A DNA stretch of 59,767 nucleotides from NCBI GenBank assembly GCA_013140575.1, contig JABFSN010000133.1, forward strand, positions 1 to 59,767. Reading direction: 5' to 3'. How positions within the stretch are numbered: position 1 is the stretch's first letter; each line of letters opens with the position of its first letter. Below, piece after piece: positions 8,810 to 17,302 of this stretch. The position numbers were made by a program, and so were the translations under genes. Source of the stretch: Phycisphaerales bacterium (GTDB lineage: Bacteria > Planctomycetota > Phycisphaerae > UBA1845). The notes beneath the pieces were generated by a model. That model saw only the letters and a list, made by a program, of their open reading frames with translations. It did not search any database and had not been told where the DNA came from.

Positions 8810-9993
8810 CAGCGCGTGCCTCCGATCTGCCCCTTCATCCACAACGCCCCAAGGCGGTAATCCTCCAGCCAGCCCTTCAACTTCTCCCCGTCGAGCCGCT
8901 TCATCTCCGTCCCGCCCTCGCCCTTCTCGCACACCACCACGCATTCGGGATGCTCCGTCAACGCGTCAATGATGATGTCCGAGTGCGTCGTCACCACCAA
9001 CTGCATCCGCTCCGAAGCCTCCACCATTAAGTCCGCAATCTTCGGCAACAAATCAGGATGCAATCCCAACTCCGGCTCCTCAATACAAACCACCGGCGGC
9101 GGCTCGGGATTCAGCAGAATCGTCAACAGACACAGATATCGTAGCGTCCCGTCCGACAACCGCGTCGCCGGGATCGTGACGCCCCTCTCCTGAAAGCTGA
9201 TTTGAATGCGTCCGCCCTTTACGGGAGTTCGAATGTCTTCAAACTCGGGATACAAATCCCGCAGATAGTTCAGCAGGTTGCGCTTCACTGACGGGTTGTC
9301 AGACAAATGATTCACAAACAAGGCGAGATTCGACAGATCTTCTTCTAGCGGGTTAGTAGGCAAATCCGATCGTTGGAAATACCGAACCGTCGAGGTCGCA
9401 CCTATTGACCAGTCGCGGTACATGCGAATCCCACGGTACGTAGCATCCAAACGGTTGGGTGCCAGACTCCTGTCAGGATACTTCAATTGCGCCAAGATGG
9501 ATTTGTTTAGGTGGACCTCAACTTCCTTCGTCGCTGCCGGACTTGTCATTGCTACACGCGCAATGCCGTTCTTGTAAACATAGTGTTGCCAAGGAATTCC
9601 ACGGGGATCGATGACGATCGTGTCGGATATTGATTCCGCCACTAACTCAACACGATTCTCCTTACTCCTGAATTCGAAACGGTGTCGCAAAGGCGGGCGG
9701 AAAATGCCGTCTTCCGGACCATTCCAGTCTACGACCAACTCAAGAGTGGCAGACCCGGACGTGCCGGCGCCCTTCCAAATCCACTCCTCCGCGCCGCCGC
9801 CGTCGCTGATGACACGTTCGAGTCCATCCGTGGGTAACACCGTACAAATGGCCAGCGCATTCAAGAAATTCGACTTCCCGGACGCGTTCGGCCCGATCAG
9901 GACGTTCAGCGGCTTCATCTCGAACGGCGGCGTCTCCGGGCCGAACGATAGAAAGTTCCGCAACGTGATTTCCTGAATCACCGGCTGACCCAT
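8806..9993 (-). CDS. AAA family ATPase (AAA_21, OLD/RecF-like)
   Basis: 395 aa. N-terminal ITLRNFLSFG then Walker A GPNASGKSN near residue 35, ABC-type signature-like region RLSDGTLRYL near residue 290, Walker B VVCIEEPELGLHPD near residue 310 and the H-loop VVTTHSDIIID near residue 345. This is the single-polypeptide ABC-like ATPase of the AAA_21/AAA_15 type, with a long inserted domain between Walker A and signature. GAAGGACG precedes the ATG. It is immediately upstream of, and overlaps by four bases, the DUF4276 gene. In such pairs the ATPase usually senses or gates and the TOPRIM-like partner acts. Likely phage or plasmid defence, located in the chromosomal flank rather than in the integrated element. 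Confidence 0.85.
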   Translation of the reverse strand: MGQPVIQEITLRNFLSFGPETPPFEMKPLNVLIGPNASGKSNFLNALAICTVLPTDGLERVISDGGGAEEWIWKGAGTSGSATLELVVDWNGPEDGIFRPPLRHRFEFRSKENRVELVAESISDTIVIDPRGIPWQHYVYKNGIARVAMTSPAATKEVEVHLNKSILAQLKYPDRSLAPNRLDATYRGIRMYRDWSIGATSTVRYFQRSDLPTNPLEEDLSNLALFVNHLSDNPSVKRNLLNYLRDLYPEFEDIRTPVKGGRIQISFQERGVTIPATRLSDGTLRYLCLLTILLNPEPPPVVCIEEPELGLHPDLLPKIADLMVEASERMQLVVTTHSDIIIDALTEHPECVVVCEKGEGGTEMKRLDGEKLKGWLEDYRLGALWMKGQIGGTRW

Positions 9994-10240
9994 GCGATTG
10001 CGTCCTTCAAACGTCGTCGAACCGGCGCCTTGCTTTCCGAGCCGCGACCGTCAGGGAGCGGTCTTCAATTGCAGCGTTGATCGGGTAACATTGCCACGCT
10101 CGCCGGCATGGTATGCCCGGCAGTTTCGCGCGGCCATGCCTCATCCGTAATTCTCGTCAACGAGCCGGTGGACCTATCACGGTCACGGCGATCGCCGCCT
10201 GCATCCTTTCAATCCCACGTTCCTCCACTATCATGCCCGA

Positions 10241-11323
10241 ATGCCGCCCCCCAACGCAACCCAGGCTTCCGCTTTCGGCGTGACGCCCATCACGAAAACC
10301 GTCACGATCGGCCCGTGGACCGGCGCGGACTCCTACGCCGACCTCGCCGTCGAATACGAAGCCGCTTCCCGCGGCATCGGCCTGCACGACCGCGCCTACC
10401 GCGGCCTGCTCGAAATCACCGGCAAGGACCGCCTCGCCTGGCTGCACAACCTGACCACCAACCAGGTCAAATCGTTGCAACCGGGACAGGGCAACTACAC
10501 TTTCGCCGTCAACATTCAGGGCCGAATCCTGTTCGACATGAACCTGCTCGTACTGCGCGACTCCGTCTGGCTGGACATCGACCGCCGATGGATCGACGCG
10601 GCCATCGCCCATTTCAACAAGTACATCATCATGGAAGACGTGAAGCTCGCCGATCGAACGGCCGACTTCGCGCGCTTCGCGCTCACCGGCGCTCGCGTGG
10701 CGCAGTTCATCGCCCGCGCCGGGCTGGCCCAATCCTGCGCCATGCCGCTGCATCAGGTGGAACACTTGTCCATCGACGGCGCCCAGCTCGCGATCTTCCG
10801 CGACGACTTCTGCGGCCCCTTCGGTCTGCAAATCCTCGTCCCGATGGCGTCGGCCATAAACCTGTGGCAACGCTGGACCGCAACCCCCGACGTGACCCCC
10901 ATCGGTTTCGGCGCGGTCGATACGCTGCGGATCGAACACGGCATACCCTGGCCCATGACTGAAATCACGCCGGAAACCCTGCCGGCCGAAACCGGCCAAT
11001 TCCAACGCGCCGTCAGCACCAACAAGGGGTGCTATCTGGGACAGGAAATCGTCGAACGCATGCGATCGCGCGGCGCGGTCGCGCGGCGGTTGGTTCTTAT
11101 CCACCTCCCGGAAGGCGAACCGCCGCCCGCCGGTTCGGAACTACTTTCCGACGGCGCCATCGTCGGAAAGACCACCAGCGCGTGCGTGTCCCAATTGCAC
11201 GGCGGAGCGCTGGCCATGGGTTACGTCAGGAGCGCCGTCCCCGACGAGGCGCCCGTCACGGTCTCCGCGCAAGGTCGCTGCACCAGCGGTTCGATGGTTT
11301 CCGCGGCCACGGCCACGCATTGA
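10241..11323 (+). CDS. ygfZ: YgfZ/GcvT-type folate-binding protein (Fe-S cluster protein maintenance)
   Basis: 360 aa. The N-terminal half follows the GcvT fold (GLHDRAYRGLLEITGKDRLAWLHNLTTNQV), and near residue 265 is the YgfZ signature NKGCYLGQEIVERM (KGCYxGQE), which separates YgfZ from true glycine-cleavage T-proteins. YgfZ/IBA57 proteins use tetrahydrofolate to help build or repair Fe-S clusters in enzymes such as MiaB. The C-terminal barrel (GKTTSACVSQLHGGALAMGYVR) is complete. The ATG chosen gives the family length; another ATG eight bases upstream is out of frame. Runs divergently from the ATPase gene with about 250 bases between. No operon partner. Confidence 0.9.
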   Translation: MPPPNATQASAFGVTPITKTVTIGPWTGADSYADLAVEYEAASRGIGLHDRAYRGLLEITGKDRLAWLHNLTTNQVKSLQPGQGNYTFAVNIQGRILFDMNLLVLRDSVWLDIDRRWIDAAIAHFNKYIIMEDVKLADRTADFARFALTGARVAQFIARAGLAQSCAMPLHQVEHLSIDGAQLAIFRDDFCGPFGLQILVPMASAINLWQRWTATPDVTPIGFGAVDTLRIEHGIPWPMTEITPETLPAETGQFQRAVSTNKGCYLGQEIVERMRSRGAVARRLVLIHLPEGEPPPAGSELLSDGAIVGKTTSACVSQLHGGALAMGYVRSAVPDEAPVTVSAQGRCTSGSMVSAATATH

Positions 11324-11444
11324 CCGGGCGCGCCCAACCGCGAATCCCGTGGCTTCAGGCCTGCGGCATCATCCGATTCGACCTATCCCAAGTCCCGGCA
11401 GCGATCGCGAGACGCCGATGCGCTCGCTCGCGACGGTCGGACGC

Positions 11445-11487
11445 AAAAAAAGCCCAAAAAAAGAGGCCCGGTGGGGTGGACCGGGCC
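11445..11487 (-). terminator. intrinsic terminator of the candidate small RNA
   Basis: GC-rich 8-bp stem with 7-nt loop followed at once by TCTTTTTTT, then GGGC and TTTTTTT. A second 9-bp hairpin lies 9 bases before it. Orientation is minus. It could also end stray antisense transcription toward ygfZ. Confidence 0.75.
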
Positions 11488-11593
11488 TTGGGGGAACCAA
11501 CCCATGGGGGATGGGTTGGTAAGTAGATTGTTCGCCATGACCGCGACCGCGCTGACCTTTAGTTTGCAAACGGTGAAGCCAAACCCCTGAACC
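11445..11593 (-). ncRNA. candidate small RNA gene (~150 nt) with own promoter and intrinsic terminator
   Basis: On the minus strand a near-consensus promoter predicts a start near 11593. The transcript would end in two strong hairpins: CCAACCCAT-ccccc-ATGGGTTGG (9 bp) and GGCCCGGT-ccacccc-ACCGGGCC (8 bp), the second followed by TCTTTTTTT and a further T7 run. The only open frame crossing it has no ribosome site and reads through the terminator, so a protein is unlikely. It shows no SRP, tmRNA, RNase P or obvious 6S signature. It lies between ygfZ and the STN gene, pointing toward ygfZ. Confidence 0.6.
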
Positions 11594-11599
11594 AGAATC

Positions 11600-11628
11600 A
11601 TTTTGGTCCGATTATCGTGCGGTGTCAA
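11600..11628 (-). promoter_or_regulatory. sigma70-type promoter for the candidate small RNA
   Basis: Perfect -35 TTGACA and -10 CAAAAT (4 of 6 matches) with exactly 17 bases between. No gene with a ribosome site follows before the terminator, which is why a non-coding transcript is proposed. Confidence 0.6.
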
Positions 11629-12039
11629 GCCAATTCCTGAATGGTAAGCCGGGAATAAATAAATCGCACGTCATCTCATCGGAAATTACAGCAACGACGC
11701 GATTTTAGAAGCGAACAGTTATGATCGCGTATCCCACTTCGCCCTTGTTCCCACGATTCCCAGAACCATTATCGGACGATCCACGGATCGTCACCCCGCG
11801 GGCTGATAATTTGCGCGCCGCACGCCTCGTGGATCGTCGATGACCGCCCGGTCGGGGCATACCGCGGTGTCGGTGTGAACGTGTGCAATTGATAATTCTC
11901 GCTTTGCGTTTCGGTCGAGCGGTTATAGAATGAATTGCGGTGATCGCAGCGGGTTGTCGATGCGCAGGCGTGGGAGATTCGCGCGTGACAGCCTCTCGCT
12001 GAGTTCCTACCATCGACGACCTCGAAAGGAGGCCCGCCC

Positions 12040-12855
12040 ATGAGATGCACGACCTCGCTTGGATTGCTCGCCGCGGTGGTTATCGCGGTTCCCGCGGTTG
12101 GACAGTCTTGGAATTCGGATGATCGACTTGGGTCCGACTCGTCGAGCGCCGACCGTTTGGACGCCCGCGGCGGAATGAACCCCATCCGCGCGCTGCTGCT
12201 GAAGCCGGTCGAATCGGTGGCATGGGATGGCAATGCTCTTGGCGATATCGTCGAGTGGCTCAAGACCGAGTCCGAGGGCAAAGTCAACATCGTCGTGCAG
12301 GAAAAGGCCTTGGCCGTTGAGAGCATCGACATGGACACCGAGGTGACCCTGGAGATGCACAACACCACGGTGGCCGAGGTTCTCAACGAGGTGCTTGACA
12401 GCATTTCCGACATTGATCCGCTGACCTACGTGGGGTCGGGCACAAAACTGAAAATCTCGACCAAGTCGGACTTCGACAAGAAGCTGTTTACGCGAACCTA
12501 CGACATTTCCGACGTGCTGGTGAAGATCAAGAACAACCGCGGATCGCCGCAAATCGACCTTCAACAGCAACAGCAAGGCTCCGGCGGCGGCGGCGGTTCG
12601 AACGGCCAGGCCCGGGTTCAGTCCATTTTCAGCGGCCAGGGCGGCGGCGGCGGCGATGAGGACGAGGACGATGAGGGTGAAGACGAGGAACGGTCGACGG
12701 AGATTATGGAGTTCATCCGCATGACCGTCGAGCCGGACACCTGGCAGGAGAACAACGGTCTGGGCACCATGAACGTGTTCAACCGCCAGCTCGTGGTCCG
12801 CAACACGCTGACCGTTCACGAAATCTTGGGCGGCCCGTTCCACTTCGACGAATAG
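12040..12855 (+). CDS. exported STN/secretin N-domain-like protein
   Basis: 271 aa with an excellent ribosome site (AAAGGAGG). Residues 1-21 are a signal peptide ending PAVG before QSWN. Residues about 45-150 resemble the STN/secretin N0-type fold seen in many planctomycete proteins: ALGDIVEWLKTESEGKVNIVV, then NTTVAEVLNEVLDSI and LTYVGSGTKLKISTKSDFDKKLFTRTYDISDVL. A Gln/Gly linker and a very acidic tract (DEDEDDEGEDEE) follow, then IMEFIRMTVEPDTWQENNGLGTMNVFNRQLVVRNTLTVHEIL, the conserved tail of these proteins. Likely periplasmic or outer-membrane associated; no secretin channel domain is present. Role unknown. A decayed partial copy follows directly. Confidence 0.8.
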   Translation: MRCTTSLGLLAAVVIAVPAVGQSWNSDDRLGSDSSSADRLDARGGMNPIRALLLKPVESVAWDGNALGDIVEWLKTESEGKVNIVVQEKALAVESIDMDTEVTLEMHNTTVAEVLNEVLDSISDIDPLTYVGSGTKLKISTKSDFDKKLFTRTYDISDVLVKIKNNRGSPQIDLQQQQQGSGGGGGSNGQARVQSIFSGQGGGGGDEDEDDEGEDEERSTEIMEFIRMTVEPDTWQENNGLGTMNVFNRQLVVRNTLTVHEILGGPFHFDE

Positions 12856-12905
12856 GCCGGCGCTGTCCGCACCCGCAGCGGCCGCAATTTCAATTGACGT
12901 GACCG

Positions 12906-12934
12906 AACGACCCGCTCTTGCGGGTCGTTTTTTT
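12906..12934 (+). terminator. intrinsic terminator after the STN gene
   Basis: AACGACCCGC-tctt-GCGGGTCGTT with the T-run continuing to seven T's. It sits about 50 bases after the stop codon, in the right orientation, and also occupies the spot where the following copy would need its promoter and start. Confidence 0.9.
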
Positions 12935-12937
12935 CAG

Positions 12938-13450
12938 GTGCCGGCGCATGCCGGCCGCGAGGCGATTCACCCCATTCGCGCCTTTCTGCGGAAGCCCGTG
13001 GAAGCCGTCCGATGGGACGATGCACCGCTGGAGGACGTGATCGAGTGGCTGCGGACCGAGGCCGACGGAAGCGTCAGCATCGTCGTCCATTGGAACGCGC
13101 TCGCCGACGCGGGCGTCCACCATGACACCAAAGTGAATGCCGAGTTACAGGGAACGACCGTGGCCGAAGTGCTTCGCGTGGTGTTCGAGATGCTCTCGGA
13201 CGACGACCCGCTGACGTACGAGGGCACGGGTTCGGTGTTGACCATCTCCACGACATCTCAGCTGGACCGCAAGCGCATCGCGCGGGTCTACGACCTGGCC
13301 GAAATCATCGTCCGCAGCACATCCGCACCGGGCGTTCCGAGTCGCAGAATTGCCCCGATCAGTCTTTCCACATCGGGGACGTCAGCTTACAATCCGCCCC
13401 GAGTTGGCGTCGATTGGCCTTGCGAGGCTTGGTGCTCGGTTCGCGGTTAG
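12938..13450 (+). pseudogene. 5'-truncated, diverged duplicate of the STN-domain gene
   Basis: The region about 12960-13310 aligns clearly with the upstream gene: PIRAFLRKPVEAVRW vs PIRALLLKPVESVAW, VIEWLRTEADGSVSIVV vs IVEWLKTESEGKVNIVV, GTTVAEVLRVVFEML vs NTTVAEVLNEVLDSI, and DDPLTYEGTG vs IDPLTYVGSG. It lacks a signal peptide, has no ATG, and the only in-frame GTG has no ribosome site and abuts the terminator T-run. After the Tyr-Asp-Leu segment the sequence loses similarity, with no acidic tract or conserved tail. Best explained as a tandem duplication that has decayed. The open frame persists, so expression cannot be strictly excluded. Confidence 0.7.
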
Positions 13451-13468
13451 AATTGGGCATGTGAATTT

Positions 13469-14727
<1,259 letters not shown>

Positions 14728-14742
14728 GGTTCCGATCGATCA

Positions 14743-15045
14743 TTAACGGGGATTCTCGTTAGTCAAGCGATCCAGGAAACGATCGAGTTCGATGCGGCGA
14801 TAAAAGACGCTTTTTGATACCTGAGTGCCTCGCAGGAGACCCATCGCTCGGTAGCGAGCCAGCGTTTCGCCGGGGTTGCGAAGGCCGCGAATCGTGTCCA
14901 ACCGCAGGTAGCGAACGGCCTCCGCCTCGGTGAGAAGTTCGGGAAACGATGTTGCCGGCGTGATCGACGCGGCCGAAGTGGGGGGCAAATCGGCGGGCTC
15001 GGCGGTGTCGATGGGTAGGGGTTCGCAAGTATGCTCAGGGGTCAT
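14743..15045 (-). CDS. excisionase-like helix-turn-helix protein
   Basis: 100 aa with a clear ribosome site (GAGGAGG). The N-terminal 35 residues are Pro/Thr-rich and probably disordered. Residues 36-95 (LLTEAEAVRYLRLD to GLLRGTQVSKSVFYRRIELDRFLDRL) follow the MerR/HTH_17 pattern of excisionases and element-encoded DNA-binding proteins. It lies 15 bases upstream of the integrase, the usual place for a recombination directionality factor. It may instead be a regulator of the module. Its stop and the integrase start are too close for a separate promoter. Confidence 0.7.
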   Translation of the reverse strand: MTPEHTCEPLPIDTAEPADLPPTSAASITPATSFPELLTEAEAVRYLRLDTIRGLRNPGETLARYRAMGLLRGTQVSKSVFYRRIELDRFLDRLTNENPR

Positions 15046-15055
15046 GTTCGCCTCC

Positions 15056-15550
15056 TCAATCCTCTGAATCCAGGAAACTCAAGCCCGTGTCCTTGCCGTG
15101 TCCGGTGGGGCGAATGGCGTCACCAAGACGGCCGCCCCAGAAGATGACGATGGCTGATGGGAACGGGGCCGATGTTTCGGCGCCGCCGAACTTCAGGCGA
15201 CCACGGAGGAAAATGATTTGGCCACGCTTGGCGAAGCGGTGCCACCAGGCGGTGTCGGTGCGGCTGGGGACGAGACACACGACGGTCGCGCCGTGAAGGG
15301 ATTCTCCGTACGCCTTCTCCATGAACGCGGCGATCTTTCGACCGTACGGCGGATTCATCCACACCCTTCCCGTCCAACGCTGCCGCAATGCGTCGTCGTC
15401 CTGCGTGAAGAACCGTGGGCACTTGGCGTTGCTTGGTGATGCGCACGCATCGAGATCGAAATGAAAGATCGAATTGAGTTCGGCGAACAAGTCGTCGGGA
15501 GTCGACCAGTCCTCAACCCGTGAGGAAAAATGAACTTTGAGTCGGTCCAT
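15056..15550 (-). CDS. phage-type N6-adenine DNA methyltransferase
   Basis: 164 aa, typical for the phage DNA N-6-adenine methyltransferase family (Dam-like, PF05869). It has the N-terminal DDWSTP-like EDWSTPDDLFAELN, FDLDACASPSNAKC, the catalytic MNPPYGR (N-P-P-Y), LVPSRTDTAWW and a C-terminal IVIFWGG. It methylates adenine in duplex DNA and in phages and elements serves to evade host restriction or mark element DNA. ATG chosen because GGAG lies 5-8 bases upstream. Ten bases separate it from the next gene, so it is co-transcribed with the excisionase and integrase. Confidence 0.9.
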   Translation of the reverse strand: MDRLKVHFSSRVEDWSTPDDLFAELNSIFHFDLDACASPSNAKCPRFFTQDDDALRQRWTGRVWMNPPYGRKIAAFMEKAYGESLHGATVVCLVPSRTDTAWWHRFAKRGQIIFLRGRLKFGGAETSAPFPSAIVIFWGGRLGDAIRPTGHGKDTGLSFLDSED

Positions 15551-15619
15551 GATCAACTCCGTCTCGCGGAAGGCTCGTCGTTCAACATGCTCGATGCTGC
15601 GGGTGTTCCCTTGCCTGCC

Positions 15620-15943
15620 TCACCGTTCAACGGGCGTAGGCGAGGTGCCCGAACCCTGCCGCACTGTTTGAGTCGGCTGGGCGTCCTGCACCTCTCCGAC
15701 GCGAAGCATCAGGTGCTCATAGAGATTCGTGGCGACGAGCGCGAGCTTGGGCAAGTCGTCGGGGCGAAGGTATCCGGTTGTCTTCCATTCGCCGGTGCGC
15801 TCGTCGCGGTAGCGTTTCTCGATGCGGATGCTGTGATTCGTAATGGGCCGGCCGTTCAGCGTGGAGCTTTCGCTCCAGACGGCGCCGACGATTCCGCCGG
15901 CGCGGGCCTCGAAGATCGGTCGATCGTTTGTCCTAGACGCCAT
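15620..15943 (-). CDS. small element-associated protein, unknown function
   Basis: 107 aa from the ATG preceded by TAGGAG. The body (FEARAGGIVGAVWSES, GRPITNHSIRIEKRYRDERTGEWKTTGYLRPDDLPKLALVATNLYEHL) looks like the small beta-rich proteins, sometimes single-strand DNA related, that accompany plasmid and phage replication genes. That reading is a guess. The C-terminal 20 residues are Pro/Gln/Ser-rich and likely flexible. It sits between the ImmA peptidase gene and the methyltransferase in the same transcriptional run. Confidence 0.6.
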   Translation of the reverse strand: MASRTNDRPIFEARAGGIVGAVWSESSTLNGRPITNHSIRIEKRYRDERTGEWKTTGYLRPDDLPKLALVATNLYEHLMLRVGEVQDAQPTQTVRQGSGTSPTPVER

Positions 15944-16000
15944 GTTCATTCTCCTACGCATGTCGGCGGACATGCGTACACATAAGCGAAAAAATGCCTT

Positions 16001-16753
16001 TCACTCAAAAAGCAGACCCCGCAACGGGCGGCGGGGAAAACCATCAATCAATCGAAACGACTCCTTCCGGCCGTCGGCCTTCGCGCTTTGGAGTAGCCGA
16101 TCCAACGATCGCTCGAACAGAAACGACCTGCCATCGAACCGGCGAAGCTCACGAAAGCGAAAGATCGTCGCCTGAAGCGACATCCCAAATCTTCGCGTGA
16201 GCGTTGGCAGAAAAACCTTCTTCCAAAGCCAATCGGATTCCGGCGTGTCCAGCATCAACTCGGCGATGCCTTCCTTGTGCGTGACGCCTTGTTCGTCGCA
16301 AGTGTTGACCAGCTCACGCACGAGCAACGAGACGGGCATCAGGAAGGCCGCCGCGAAGCGGTCGGCTTGACGCTCCAGTAGGTTTACGTCGGGCAAGGGG
16401 CGCTCCTGCGTGTCTCGAAACAAGCGCCGCTTGCCCTTGTGCAACAGCATGTGCCCAAGCTCGTGCGCGCAGGTGAAGCGAAATCGGGCTTCGTTCGACA
16501 GGACGGATTCGCTGATCAGAATCTCGTTGTCGCTCGGTGATGCCGCGCCCAGGACATCCGGGCTGATGTAGGAAAGGTCCGTGATTCCGAATCGGATGCC
16601 GAGCGGACACTCGATCCAACGGTCAACCGGGATGGGCAACGGGGCTCGTTTCAGGCCGAGCGATTCACAACATCGCTCCAAGCAATCGGAGGCGCGCTGC
16701 TCGATCTTTCGCGCACGAGGCTCGACCTGAAGTAGCAGAGGAGGGTGGCTCAT
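16001..16753 (-). CDS. ImmA/IrrE-type metallopeptidase
   Basis: 250 aa. The zinc-binding HELGHMLLHKG (HExxH) lies near residue 100, with the third ligand probably in the ERQADRFAAAFLMP motif (ExxAdxFA) near residue 130, as in ImmA/IrrE (DUF955). Family members cleave or inactivate a cognate XRE repressor, switching on excision or defence genes after damage. The ATG overlaps the stop of the XRE gene in ATGA, so the pair is translationally coupled, strongly supporting partnership. The C-terminal ~100 residues are probably a sensing or protein-binding extension. Confidence 0.9.
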   Translation of the reverse strand: MSHPPLLLQVEPRARKIEQRASDCLERCCESLGLKRAPLPIPVDRWIECPLGIRFGITDLSYISPDVLGAASPSDNEILISESVLSNEARFRFTCAHELGHMLLHKGKRRLFRDTQERPLPDVNLLERQADRFAAAFLMPVSLLVRELVNTCDEQGVTHKEGIAELMLDTPESDWLWKKVFLPTLTRRFGMSLQATIFRFRELRRFDGRSFLFERSLDRLLQSAKADGRKESFRLIDGFPRRPLRGLLFE

Positions 16754-17139
16754 GATCCGGCCTCGCCTTCCTGTCCGGTCATGCGGCGGGCCTGCTTGAT
16801 GATTTTGTTCCACTGATCGGGCGTGAGATTTCGAGCGGTACGCAGAAACTCCGGCAGCTTCGCGGCCGTCATGGCGTCCTGCGTGGCCACCTCCTTGACG
16901 ATCGATTCGGGTTTGCTCCACCCGGCGCGGAGGTCGGCTTCGGGGATGCCGTAGCAACGGGTAATGCGTAGGAGCAGGTCTTCGGACGGGCTGCGACGGC
17001 CAAGCTCCAAGTCCGTAAGGTGGGCCGGGGCGATGTTGAGCTCCCTGGCCATTTCGCGCAGGCCCTTTTTGAGCACCTCGGCCCGGCGTTGCCGAAGCAC
17101 GTCCCCGATGGGAACCCCGGACGGTCGTTTCTTAGGCAC
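16750..17139 (-). CDS. XRE-family transcriptional regulator
   Basis: 129 aa from GTG, chosen because AGGAG precedes it and because a promoter -10 lies downstream of the longer ATG start, which would leave that ATG untranscribed. Residues about 10-70 form a classical Cro/C1 HTH (IGDVLRQRRAEVLKKGLREMARELNIAPAHLTDLELGRRSPSEDLLLRITRCYGI). The C-terminal ~50 residues are helical. With the coupled ImmA gene it forms a repressor/antirepressor switch likely to control both its own operon and the divergent helicase operon across the 164-base gap. Confidence 0.9.
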   Translation of the reverse strand: MPKKRPSGVPIGDVLRQRRAEVLKKGLREMARELNIAPAHLTDLELGRRSPSEDLLLRITRCYGIPEADLRAGWSKPESIVKEVATQDAMTAAKLPEFLRTARNLTPDQWNKIIKQARRMTGQEGEAGS

Positions 17140-17171
17140 GGCTGACTCCTCATCTGTGCTTGTCCGCCTAC

Positions 17172-17200
17172 ATGCTAACACGGGGTTCGAACGAAGTCAA
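17172..17200 (-). promoter_or_regulatory. sigma70-type promoter of the xre-immA-int run
   Basis: TTGACT and TAGCAT with a 17-base spacer. The spacer contains the palindrome TTCGAACGAA (TTCGAA core), a plausible XRE operator. The predicted transcript start is about 26 bases before the GTG. Confidence 0.55.
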
Positions 17201-17264
17201 GGTGGGCCGTCGGCCGATTTTGACGCCAGCTTGGCCACGGAGCCACCAACCGAAACGGTACCGC

Positions 17265-17294
17265 TTGACACTCTTTGATGCCATTTGCTATCAT
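17265..17294 (+). promoter_or_regulatory. near-consensus promoter giving a leaderless helicase mRNA
   Basis: TTGACA, 18-base spacer, TATCAT. The helicase ATG begins 9 bases after the -10, so the transcript would start at or within a few bases of the AUG and carry no ribosome site. No Shine-Dalgarno is present. Divergent from the XRE promoter, so cross-control is likely. Confidence 0.6.
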
Positions 17295-17302
17295 ATTACG
17301 TC

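Noticed and set aside
11383-11628. 81-codon minus-strand ORF over the small RNA
   Set aside because: No ribosome site and it reads through two hairpins and the terminator.
12899-13450. Start of the second STN copy at the upstream ORF start
   Set aside because: Those first codons are the stem of the preceding gene's terminator.
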